Source of the DNA: Desulfurococcales archaeon
Lineage (GTDB): Archaea > Thermoproteota > Thermoprotei_A > Sulfolobales > NBVN01
DNA length: 10,510 bases
Assembly: GCA_021158735.1 (NCBI GenBank)
Contig: JAGGUC010000021.1
Location: 1 to 10,510, forward strand
Direction: 5' to 3'
A model generated the notes under the pieces. The model saw only the letters and a program-made list of their open reading frames with translations. It was not told where the DNA came from and did not search any database. Within the stretch, counting starts at the first letter, position 1; every line of letters begins with the position of its first letter. Positions 1 to 6,079 of this stretch are shown one piece after another. The translations under genes and the position numbers were made by a program.

Positions 1-33
1 CTTGAGGTTGCTCAAGAAGTAGTGTATATGTAG
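1..33 (+). CDS. Possible 3' end of an upstream gene (partial)
   Basis: Read from base 1, ten sense codons (ending VAQEVVYM) lead to a TAG at 31-33. The +1 frame also gives a short plausible tail (LRLLKK) ending at the TAG at 20-22, so the frame cannot be fixed from so little sequence. A gene end here would fit the AT-rich promoter-like stretch that follows. Nothing can be said about function. Confidence 0.2.
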   Translation, partial: LEVAQEVVYM

Positions 34-83
34 TAAGGCCTACCCATTAATTAACTGCTGCATGCCCTTAAGTTGTAGTTAAC

Positions 84-91
84 TTAATTTA
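84..91 (+). promoter_or_regulatory. Candidate TATA box for the carboxyltransferase cluster
   Basis: TTAATTTA lies in an AT-rich stretch. Its centre is about 27 bp before base 114, so transcription would start just before the TTG (118) and ATG (124) start codons and give a very short leader. This is the usual arrangement for first genes of crenarchaeal operons. It is a spacing-based inference only. Confidence 0.35.
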
Positions 92-123
92 GGTTTGCCT
101 TTATTACTTAGTGGTTATTGGGC

Positions 124-1692
124 ATGGATGAGAGGCCCGAAGTTCTGAAGCTCATGGAGATGAGGAAGAAGGCACTACTTGGCGGCGGTAAGGAAGCTAT
201 TGAGAAGCAGCATGCGAAAGGAAAGCTAACGGCTAGGGAGAGAATAGACCTTCTAGTGGATCCTAATTCTTTCTTAGAAGTCGACATGTTCGTCAGGCAC
301 AGAGCCACTGAATTCGGAATGAATAAGAGATTTGCTTATGGAGATGGAGTGGTCACCGGACTCGCTACGGTAGGTGGCAGGAGGGTGGTCGTCATAGCTC
401 AAGACTTCACGTTCATGGGTGGCTCACTTGGTGAGATGCATGCAGCCAAGATAGTTAAGGCGATGAACTATGCCCTTAGTTCTGGAATACCAGTTATATT
501 CCTTAATGACTCAGGGGGAGCGAGAATTCAAGAAGGTGTGGACTCGCTGAAGGGCTATGGCGACATATTCTACATGAATGTAATGGCCTCAGGCGTCATA
601 CCTCAGGTAGCTGCTATAATGGGTCCCTGTGCAGGTGGGGCGGTCTACTCCCCCGCACTAATGGACTTCATAGTAATGGTTAAGGGCACTTCATTCATGT
701 TTATTACAGGTCCCAGGGTAGTTAAGGCAGCTATAGGTGAGGTAGTTAATGAGCAACAGCTCGGCGGGGCTGAAGTCCATGCTACTAAGTCTGGAATGGC
801 GCACTTCATAGCTAATAATGATGAAGAAGTGGTAGGAATAATCAAGAAGCTCCTCTCATACCTCCCTAGCAACAATTCTGAAGACCCGCCAGTAGTCCAG
901 ACAGGTGACCCACCTAGTAGGGCAGATCCTGAGCTAGATGCTATAGTACCCGAGGACCCGAACCAAGCATATGATATGAAGGAAATAATTAGGAAGGTAC
1001 TCGATAAGGACACCTTCTTTGAGGTTCATGAACTCTGGGCTAGGAGCGCTATAGTTGGTTTCGGTAGACTTAATGGCAGAGTGGTGGGTGTGGTAGCTAA
1101 TCAGCCAGCGTACTTGGCCGGAGTCCTCGACATAGACTCATCAGATAAAATAGCGTCATTCGTTAGGTTCTGCGACGCCTTCAACATACCAATAGTTACT
1201 TTCGTTGACGTACCCGGCTACCTCCCGGGCACTAGGCAGGAACACGGCGGCATAATAAGGCATGGTGCTAAGGTACTGTACGCGTACTCGGAAGCTACGG
1301 TACCTAAGCTGACCGTAGTCATTAGAAAGGCGTACGGCGGGGCCTACATAGCTATGGGCTCCAAGCACTTAGGTGCTGACTTCGTAGCTGCGTGGCCTAC
1401 AGCTGAAATAGCCGTCATGGGGCCTGAGGGAGCCGCGCAAATAATTTGGAGGAAAGAGCTAGCAGTAGCTAAAACTAGTGAAGAAAGAAAGAAAATGCTT
1501 GAGAAGTTTGTGCAGGAGTACAGGGAGAGGGTAGCTAATCCGTACGCAGCTGCCGGCAGGGGCTACATAGATACCGTAGTGAAGCCTAGGGAGACGAGGC
1601 CCACACTAATTAAGGCCTTAGAGTACTTAGTAAGCAAGAGAGAAACCAGGGTCTGGGTCCCACCTAAAAAGCACGGTTTAATGCCTGTTTAG
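124..1692 (+). CDS. Acyl-CoA carboxyltransferase (methylmalonyl-CoA decarboxylase alpha / propionyl-CoA carboxylase beta)
   Basis: This is the carboxyltransferase component of a biotin-dependent enzyme. It moves CO2 between biotin on the carrier protein and an acyl-CoA such as propionyl-/methylmalonyl-CoA or acetyl-CoA. Numbering from the upstream TTG at 118 (524 aa, family-typical), both crotonase-fold halves are present. The N half has GGSLGEMHAAK (101-111), NDSGGARIQEG (130-140) and GPCAGGAVYSP (169-179), the oxyanion-hole loops. The C half has FVDVPGYLPGTRQE (362-375), KAYGGAYIAMGSK (404-416) and AVMGPEGAAQI (432-442). The C-terminus ends in the familiar PPKKHGLMPV. Ile411 sits where Streptomyces coelicolor PccB has the propionyl-selecting Asp422, a pattern also expected in MmdA. 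ATG 124 is preferred because GTGGT at 111-115 is then 8 bases away, whereas TTG 118 would be only 2. The accessory gene follows after 2 bases. Family is certain; carboxylase versus decarboxylase role is not. Confidence 0.93.
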   Translation: MDERPEVLKLMEMRKKALLGGGKEAIEKQHAKGKLTARERIDLLVDPNSFLEVDMFVRHRATEFGMNKRFAYGDGVVTGLATVGGRRVVVIAQDFTFMGGSLGEMHAAKIVKAMNYALSSGIPVIFLNDSGGARIQEGVDSLKGYGDIFYMNVMASGVIPQVAAIMGPCAGGAVYSPALMDFIVMVKGTSFMFITGPRVVKAAIGEVVNEQQLGGAEVHATKSGMAHFIANNDEEVVGIIKKLLSYLPSNNSEDPPVVQTGDPPSRADPELDAIVPEDPNQAYDMKEIIRKVLDKDTFFEVHELWARSAIVGFGRLNGRVVGVVANQPAYLAGVLDIDSSDKIASFVRFCDAFNIPIVTFVDVPGYLPGTRQEHGGIIRHGAKVLYAYSEATVPKLTVVIRKAYGGAYIAMGSKHLGADFVAAWPTAEIAVMGPEGAAQIIWRKELAVAKTSEERKKMLEKFVQEYRERVANPYAAAGRGYIDTVVKPRETRPTLIKALEYLVSKRETRVWVPPKKHGLMPV

Positions 1693-1694
1693 GG

Positions 1695-1982
1695 GTGGTA
1701 ACGACGTCGCTCTTCAGGAAGAAAATACGATTCAAAAGAATAGAAAGGAAGAAGGTAGTCGCACGCAAGTTAGCTGCTGCAGCAGTTGCTGTAGGTATTC
1801 ATGAGATGCTGCAGGAATACGCTGCGGCAGCTACAGCAGCTATTGAGCTCCATAAGTTACTTGAGGAGACAGCACTACCCAAGGTTGAGAAACAGTTCTT
1901 GGGGCGACAACCTTGGATTATTTCTTGGAGACTCGAAGCTTCTACTCACCTGCATAGGAGGGGGAGGGTCGGGCCATGGTGA
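1695..1982 (+). CDS. Small accessory subunit of the biotin-dependent carboxyltransferase complex (tentative)
   Basis: This 95-aa basic protein is encoded between the carboxyltransferase and the biotin carrier protein. It starts at GTG two bases after the upstream stop and overlaps the carrier gene by 7 bases, so co-translation is likely. The N-terminus is very basic (FRKKIRFKRIERKK, 7-20). An Ala-rich helix follows (AAAAVAVGIHEMLQEY, 27-42), then a second helix, then a PWIISWRLEAS segment (73-83). Ala-rich helices plus a PW..(G/W)R segment recall the small delta/OadG-type subunits of sodium-pump decarboxylases, but this is memory of the pattern rather than an alignment. Unlike those, no clear membrane helix is visible. 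The last ten or so residues are encoded by the purine-rich ribosome site of the next gene and may be under little selection. A soluble assembly or scaffold subunit is the best guess. Confidence 0.6.
   Translation: MVTTSLFRKKIRFKRIERKKVVARKLAAAAVAVGIHEMLQEYAAAATAAIELHKLLEETALPKVEKQFLGRQPWIISWRLEASTHLHRRGRVGPW
1957..1968 (+). promoter_or_regulatory. Strong ribosome binding site of the biotin carrier gene
   Basis: GGAGGGGGAGGG ends 7 bases before the ATG at 1976, and lies inside the end of the preceding gene. It supports the ATG start and independent re-initiation of the carrier protein. Confidence 0.7.
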
Positions 1983-2419
1983 AGTACAGGGTGAAAATTA
2001 AGGGTAAGGAATACATTGTTGAAATAAAGGAGAAGAAAGGTAATACTTACGTAGTTAGTGTTGATGGTGAGATATTCGAGGTAGTGACAGAAGAAGCACC
2101 TGCTGAAGTCGCCCCCTTACCCACAACACCCCCGCAAGAAGCCGCAACAGCCCCAGCAAAGCCAGCTACAGCTCCTGCAATACCTAAGCCAGCCCCACCT
2201 GTTTCTGGGAAGACAGTGTCCGCTCCCGCACCAGGTAAGATACTTGAGGTTAGGGTTAAGCCAGGGGACAGAGTCGTGGAGAGTTCCGTAATTGCGGTTA
2301 TGGAGTCCATGAAGATGACTATGGAGATCTATGCTGGCGCTTCAGGCGTGGTCAAGGAGGTTAGAGTGAGTCCTGGGGACTTCGTGGAGTTAGGGCAGGT
2401 AATTGCCGTTATTGAGTAG
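1976..2419 (+). CDS. Biotin carboxyl carrier protein (gamma subunit of methylmalonyl-CoA decarboxylase / acyl-CoA carboxylase)
   Basis: This 147-aa protein carries the covalently bound biotin that shuttles CO2 to and from the carboxyltransferase encoded upstream. Residues 1-40 form a small beta-rich N-terminal part (VKYRVKIKGKEYIVEI). Residues 41-76 are a flexible Pro/Ala linker. Residues 78-147 are the biotinyl (lipoyl-like) domain. The biotinylation site is VMESMKM, with Lys113 as acceptor; the usual EAMKM is ESMKM here, an accepted variant. The length and domain order match the gamma subunits of archaeal and bacterial decarboxylase pumps and the short BCCPs of archaeal carboxylases. The start is supported by the strong GGAGG site at 1957. 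It ends the three-gene cluster; the next gene is 70 bases away. Confidence 0.92.
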   Translation: MVKYRVKIKGKEYIVEIKEKKGNTYVVSVDGEIFEVVTEEAPAEVAPLPTTPPQEAATAPAKPATAPAIPKPAPPVSGKTVSAPAPGKILEVRVKPGDRVVESSVIAVMESMKMTMEIYAGASGVVKEVRVSPGDFVELGQVIAVIE

Positions 2420-2448
2420 GTACTACATGAAGGGATATTAACTAAAGA

Positions 2449-2453
2449 TTTTT
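2449..2453 (+). terminator. Candidate T-run terminator after the biotin carrier gene
   Basis: A run of five T (GATTTTTC) lies 30 bases after the carrier gene's stop, in the gap before the BtpA gene. Archaeal polymerases terminate at T-runs without a hairpin, so this could end the carboxyltransferase transcript. Five T is near the minimum, so read-through is possible. Confidence 0.35.
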
Positions 2454-2489
2454 CAATAAGTAAAGCCAAATTCACTTCAGGAAGCAGTT

Positions 2490-3302
2490 ATGGCTACTGG
2501 ACTCCCCTTTAGGTTTAAGCCATTCATAGTCGGTATGGTTCATGTCGGTCCTCTACCTGGCTCTCCAGCATTCAGGGACGACGCCAACGTGATCATAGAC
2601 GAGGCGATAGAAAATGCTGTGGCACTGGAGGAGGGCGGTGTTGACGGTATCTTAGTCGAGAACTTCTATGACGCACCCTATCCTAATGAGTGTGCTGACC
2701 CCGCAACAATCGCTTCACTGGCATTAATTGTTAGGGAAGTTAAGAAGGTCGTGAGCATTCCTGTAGGTGTTAATGTACTGAGGAACTGCTGTCTGGAGGC
2801 AATGGCCATTGCCCACGTATGCGGAGCTTCTTACATTAGAGTTAATGCATTCTCTGAAGTAATGGTCAGTGACCAGGGAATTCTGAAGCCTAGGGCGTAC
2901 GACCTAATGAGGTATAGGCGCTACTTACGTGCCGAGCACGTAGCTGTACTAGCTGATGTGCATGTGAAGCACGCTTCACCATTAGTTGCCAGACCTATTG
3001 AATTAGTTGCTCTAGAAGCTGTTGAGAGAGGATTAGCTGACGCAGTTATAGTTAGTGGTGAGGCAACAGGCTTTGAGGCAAACATTGAGGACTTGATCAA
3101 AGTGAAGAAGACGATCTCTAAAGTACCTATTATTGTAGGTAGTGGAGTGACAGCTGAGAATGCTGCGAGGTACTTGAGCGTAGCTGACGGGGCTATTGTG
3201 GGCACATACTTTAAGAAGGGAAGGCGTGTGAGTAGGGAGAAGGTAAGGAAGTTGATTAACTCTATAATGCACTTAAGGAAGGAAGTCAGTACTTCCGTGT
3301 AA
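2490..3302 (+). CDS. BtpA/SgcQ family TIM-barrel protein
   Basis: This 270-aa protein has typical length and motif order for the BtpA family (Pfam PF03437), a (beta/alpha)8 barrel. Visible conserved blocks are GMVHVGPLPGSP (15-26), GVDGILVENFYDAPY (49-63), SIPVGVNVLRN (88-98), YIRVNAFSEV (114-123), DVHVKHASPL (156-165) and a phosphate-binding-like GSGVTAEN (217-224) followed by DGAIVGT. Cyanobacterial BtpA stabilises photosystem I, but this cannot be the role in a non-photosynthetic archaeon; the barrel and the C-terminal phosphate-site motif suggest a small-molecule enzyme of unknown substrate. The ATG at 2490 has only a weak AGGA upstream. No close functional link with the neighbours is evident. 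The family call is firm, the function unknown. Confidence 0.88.
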   Translation: MATGLPFRFKPFIVGMVHVGPLPGSPAFRDDANVIIDEAIENAVALEEGGVDGILVENFYDAPYPNECADPATIASLALIVREVKKVVSIPVGVNVLRNCCLEAMAIAHVCGASYIRVNAFSEVMVSDQGILKPRAYDLMRYRRYLRAEHVAVLADVHVKHASPLVARPIELVALEAVERGLADAVIVSGEATGFEANIEDLIKVKKTISKVPIIVGSGVTAENAARYLSVADGAIVGTYFKKGRRVSREKVRKLINSIMHLRKEVSTSV

Positions 3303-3342
3303 TTTTAAGGAAACCATAATACCTCTATTCAAAACAATTGAT

Positions 3343-4626
3343 TTGGGCTACCGATTGAGTAAATCATCTAGGATTCCTGGATTCCATAAATTACCCATAA
3401 GTGACAGAATTAAACTGTTGAAGGACTTCGCTGACTTAAGTACTGAGGATATTGAAGTACTTAAGAAGTGTGGTGCGCTAGGTCTCGACATAGCTGAGAA
3501 AATGATCGAGAATGTCGTCGGTACCTTAGAGCTCCCGCTAGGTATAGCCACTAATTTCCTCATTAATGGTAGGGACTACCTCATACCTATGGCTATCGAG
3601 GAGCCGTCAGTAGTTGCTGCAGCTTCTAATGCAGCTAAGATGTGTCGTGCGGGCGGAGGCCTATTTGCAAGAGCTACTGAATCACTCATGATTTCTCAGA
3701 TACAGCTGGTTAAGATGCCATCACCACACACGGCAGCCTACAAGATTCTTGAAAGAAAAGAGGAAATAATCGAGTTAGCCAACTCGACTGACCCAGTACT
3801 TATTAAGTTGGGAGGCGGCGTTAGGGACATTAAAGTCAGAGTCATCAAGTCACCTCAAGGCCCGATGATCATCACGCACCTAATAGTCGATGTCAAGGAC
3901 GCTATGGGCGCTAATACAGTTAATACCATGGCTGAAGCAGTGGCGCCTCTACTAGAGAAGTGGACAGGGGGCAAGGTGTACTTGAGGATAGTGTCAAATC
4001 TTGCTGATAGGAGGTTAGTTCGCGCGTGGACTAAAGTGCCTAAAGACGCGGTAGGTGGTGAGGACGTAGTTGACGGAATAGTCTATGCCTGGGCATTTGC
4101 TGCAGCAGACCCCTACAGGGCAGCCACACACAATAAGGGAATAATGAACGGTGTAATAGCTGTGGCGCTGGCCACCGGGCAGGATACTAGGGCTTTAGAG
4201 GCTGGGGCGCATGCGTACGCAGCAAGGAGAGGCAGGTACGAACCACTCAGTACTTGGGAAAAAGACGAGAGCGGGGATTTGGTGGGTTATCTTGAGATGC
4301 CTATGGCCGTAGGAGTAGTCGGAGGAGCCACCAAGGTTAACCCAGTAGCTAAGGTCTCACTCAAGATATTGCAGGTTAAGACTGCTAGAGAGTTAGCTGA
4401 GATCATGGGTGCTGTCGGGCTGGCACAGAACTTAGCTGCGTTGAGGGCGCTGGCCACTGAAGGTATTCAGAGAGGGCACATGAAGCTGCATGCCAGGCAG
4501 TTAGCAATAAGTGCTGGAGCAGTAGGTGATGAAGTAGATAAGGTGGTTGAGGAGATGATCAAGGAGGGCGTAATAAGAGCTGATAAAGCCAAGGAAATAC
4601 TCGAGAAAATAAGGAGTAAGAGGTAG
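3343..4626 (+). CDS. Hydroxymethylglutaryl-CoA reductase, class II type
   Basis: Reduces HMG-CoA to mevalonate (or the reverse in degradative enzymes), the committed step to the isoprenoid chains of archaeal lipids. It is 427 aa, like the class II enzymes of Pseudomonas mevalonii and Archaeoglobus. Class II signatures: ENVVGTLELPLG (56-67), IEEPSVVAAASNAAKM (85-100), DAMGANTVNTMAE (186-198), ATHNKGIMNGV (261-271), ATGQDTRALEAGAHAYA (277-293) and GIQRGHMKLHAR (374-385). The catalytic set is intact: Glu86 or Glu87, Lys265, Asp281 and His379, matching Glu83, Lys267, Asp283 and His381 of the P. mevalonii enzyme. The start is TTG 3343; no strong ribosome site is seen, and AATTTTAA at 3301-3308 could be a TATA box giving a short leader. 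In an archaeon without evident mevalonate catabolism, a biosynthetic role is most likely. Confidence 0.93.
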   Translation: MGYRLSKSSRIPGFHKLPISDRIKLLKDFADLSTEDIEVLKKCGALGLDIAEKMIENVVGTLELPLGIATNFLINGRDYLIPMAIEEPSVVAAASNAAKMCRAGGGLFARATESLMISQIQLVKMPSPHTAAYKILERKEEIIELANSTDPVLIKLGGGVRDIKVRVIKSPQGPMIITHLIVDVKDAMGANTVNTMAEAVAPLLEKWTGGKVYLRIVSNLADRRLVRAWTKVPKDAVGGEDVVDGIVYAWAFAAADPYRAATHNKGIMNGVIAVALATGQDTRALEAGAHAYAARRGRYEPLSTWEKDESGDLVGYLEMPMAVGVVGGATKVNPVAKVSLKILQVKTARELAEIMGAVGLAQNLAALRALATEGIQRGHMKLHARQLAISAGAVGDEVDKVVEEMIKEGVIRADKAKEILEKIRSKR

Positions 4627-4638
4627 CACATTAGGAGC

Positions 4639-4644
4639 TTTTTT
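4639..4644 (+). terminator. T-run terminator of the HMG-CoA reductase gene
   Basis: Six T (GAGCTTTTTTATTT), then more T, lie 13 bases after the stop codon in the 27-bp gap to the convergent isomerase gene. It is a plausible archaeal terminator for the plus strand. No matching T-run serves the minus-strand gene in this gap. Confidence 0.55.
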
Positions 4645-4653
4645 ATTTAAGGT

Positions 4654-5634
4654 CTAATCCAGCTTAAGCAAGCTCTTAAGGAATGCCTTATATCTACTTA
4701 TTGATTTCGTCACCCTAGGATCGATCCCTAATTCAAGAGCAAACCTAACGGAGGCGATGCCGACGACTTGAGACCACTTAAGAATGTCTTCCACGTAGTC
4801 GCTACCGTCAACCTCGAGATCCTTAACTGGGACTCCTGAGGCCTTAAGGTGATCAGCAACAAACTTCATTATTTCATTACCTGCCTCCTTGAATACTATG
4901 GCGGCTATGGGCTCTCTCCAGCCCTCCCAGCCCACAATGTCATTGTGGCCCCACTCAGGTACTACTTCTGCCTTAGCTAGTATCTTAGCATTTTCATTAA
5001 ATTCATTCTTAGCCCTCACAGCCAGAGGGTAGTACTTCGTACTTGCTATAAAGAACGGGATCCTGCCCGCTACCGCCTTAATAACCTCCTCAGCTAATGC
5101 ATCAGCTCTTTCTCTATTCCTTAAGACATTGATAGTGTTCTTTAAGTTACTATGAAGTCCTAGCCCCAGTTCTTTGAGGAGGTTAAGCGTGCTGAGGAGA
5201 AGTGCTGAAAAGGCTGATCGGGGTGCGTAGCCGCTATCTACTTGAATATATGGCAATTCCTCTTTAACTGCTAATTCAATTAACCTACCTCCCGAAGCAA
5301 TAGCAGCTACCTTAACACCCTTACTTATGCCTTCCTTAACTACGTGCAGTGTTTCCATAGTATTTCCGGAGTAGCTCACTGCGACCATCAGCCAATCCTC
5401 TCTAACCCACTTAGGAAGTGTAAAATCTTTAACAATAGTTACTGGGATGTCTAGTACCTCAGTAGCTAGTACATAAACTACATCACCAATTATTCCTGAC
5501 CCGCCCATACCCACGACTGCTAAGCCCTTGTAGGGTGGCTCCCAGACCCTGCCACGAACTCTGTATTCCAGCGCCTTTACTGCCTGTGTGTACCAATTAT
5601 AGTAATCATTAAGGAACTCACTCACATTTTCCAC
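4654..5634 (-). CDS. Bifunctional phosphoglucose/phosphomannose isomerase
   Basis: Interconverts glucose-6-P or mannose-6-P with fructose-6-P, feeding glycolysis/gluconeogenesis and sugar-nucleotide supply for glycans. At 326 aa it matches the crenarchaeal PGI/PMI family (Pyrobaculum aerophilum enzyme about 300 aa), two SIS sugar-isomerase domains. Visible motifs are VGMGGSGIIGD (41-51), VSYSGNTMET (86-95, phosphate-binding serines), APRSAF (137-142, conserved Arg139), NENAK (213-217) and PEWGHNDIVGWE (226-237). Glu214 and His230 fit the catalytic Glu203 and His219 of the P. aerophilum enzyme with the same offset of 11, and Lys310 may be the Lys298 equivalent. The start is GTG at 5634; no earlier in-frame start looks better. 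It lies 67 bases downstream of the KaiC-linked small gene on the same strand and could be read from that promoter. Confidence 0.93.
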   Translation of the reverse strand: MENVSEFLNDYYNWYTQAVKALEYRVRGRVWEPPYKGLAVVGMGGSGIIGDVVYVLATEVLDIPVTIVKDFTLPKWVREDWLMVAVSYSGNTMETLHVVKEGISKGVKVAAIASGGRLIELAVKEELPYIQVDSGYAPRSAFSALLLSTLNLLKELGLGLHSNLKNTINVLRNRERADALAEEVIKAVAGRIPFFIASTKYYPLAVRAKNEFNENAKILAKAEVVPEWGHNDIVGWEGWREPIAAIVFKEAGNEIMKFVADHLKASGVPVKDLEVDGSDYVEDILKWSQVVGIASVRFALELGIDPRVTKSISRYKAFLKSLLKLD

Positions 5635-5701
5635 CGACTTAATTACTAATGAGGTAGTTGATAATGGTTGCGACTCAATTAATGTGAGTCAGCACCCGGT
5701 C

Positions 5702-6079
5702 CTATCCCTTAAACCACCTTCTTGCCTTGTCTTTAAGTACTTTGACGGAGTAAGTTATGAATTCTACCTTATTACCTGCGATCAGGGCTTCTACAGCCTT
5801 TCTCCCGTCTTCGCTCCCAGCCTCGGTAAGTGGCTTGAGGAGGTACCTAATAAACCTCTGTGTGGTATCTTTGTTTCTGAAGTACGTGTTCAGTACGTCT
5901 ACGAACCCGTTGGGGTTCTTGATGAGTAGCTCAGTTATGTATGACCCGTACTTTTTCATGGCAAGTGAATTGAGGGCTATCAGCATACCTGGCGCGCCTT
6001 TCCTGAGCCTATCTTCTGCTAAGTACTTAATGTATGCTAGCACGATCTTTGTGTTTATGTCCTCGCTTACTTCACTCAT
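5702..6079 (-). CDS. Small helical protein translationally coupled to the KaiC-type ATPase; NitrOD5-like motif
   Basis: This is a 125-aa protein predicted all-helical, with no signal peptide or membrane segment. The start is the ATG at 6079, which overlaps the ATPase stop as ATGA; a longer reading from 6205 would lie wholly inside the ATPase gene and adds low-complexity out-of-frame sequence, so it is rejected. The centre, YGSYITELLIKNPNGF followed by VDVLNTYFR (44-68), has an NP-x-x-F core followed by helices. This recalls the NitrOD5 domain of archaeal signalling proteins, but I judge that from memory of the pattern. The same core is seen in the 165-aa protein at 8875-9372. The C-terminus is basic (KDKARRWFKG). 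The coupling suggests it binds or is regulated by the ATPase. Real gene: confident. Domain and role: tentative. Confidence 0.8.
   Translation of the reverse strand: MSEVSEDINTKIVLAYIKYLAEDRLRKGAPGMLIALNSLAMKKYGSYITELLIKNPNGFVDVLNTYFRNKDTTQRFIRYLLKPLTEAGSEDGRKAVEALIAGNKVEFITYSVKVLKDKARRWFKG

Noticed and set aside
1..16. Perfect hairpin CTTGAG-GTTG-CTCAAG
   Set aside because: It sits in probable coding sequence at the window edge, has no T-run after it, and hairpins are not needed for archaeal termination; probably chance.
645..1013. 122-aa minus-strand open frame inside the carboxyltransferase gene
   Set aside because: It lies wholly antisense to a gene with clear conserved motifs, and its product is Ser/Thr/Ile-rich low-complexity sequence typical of a complementary-strand shadow.
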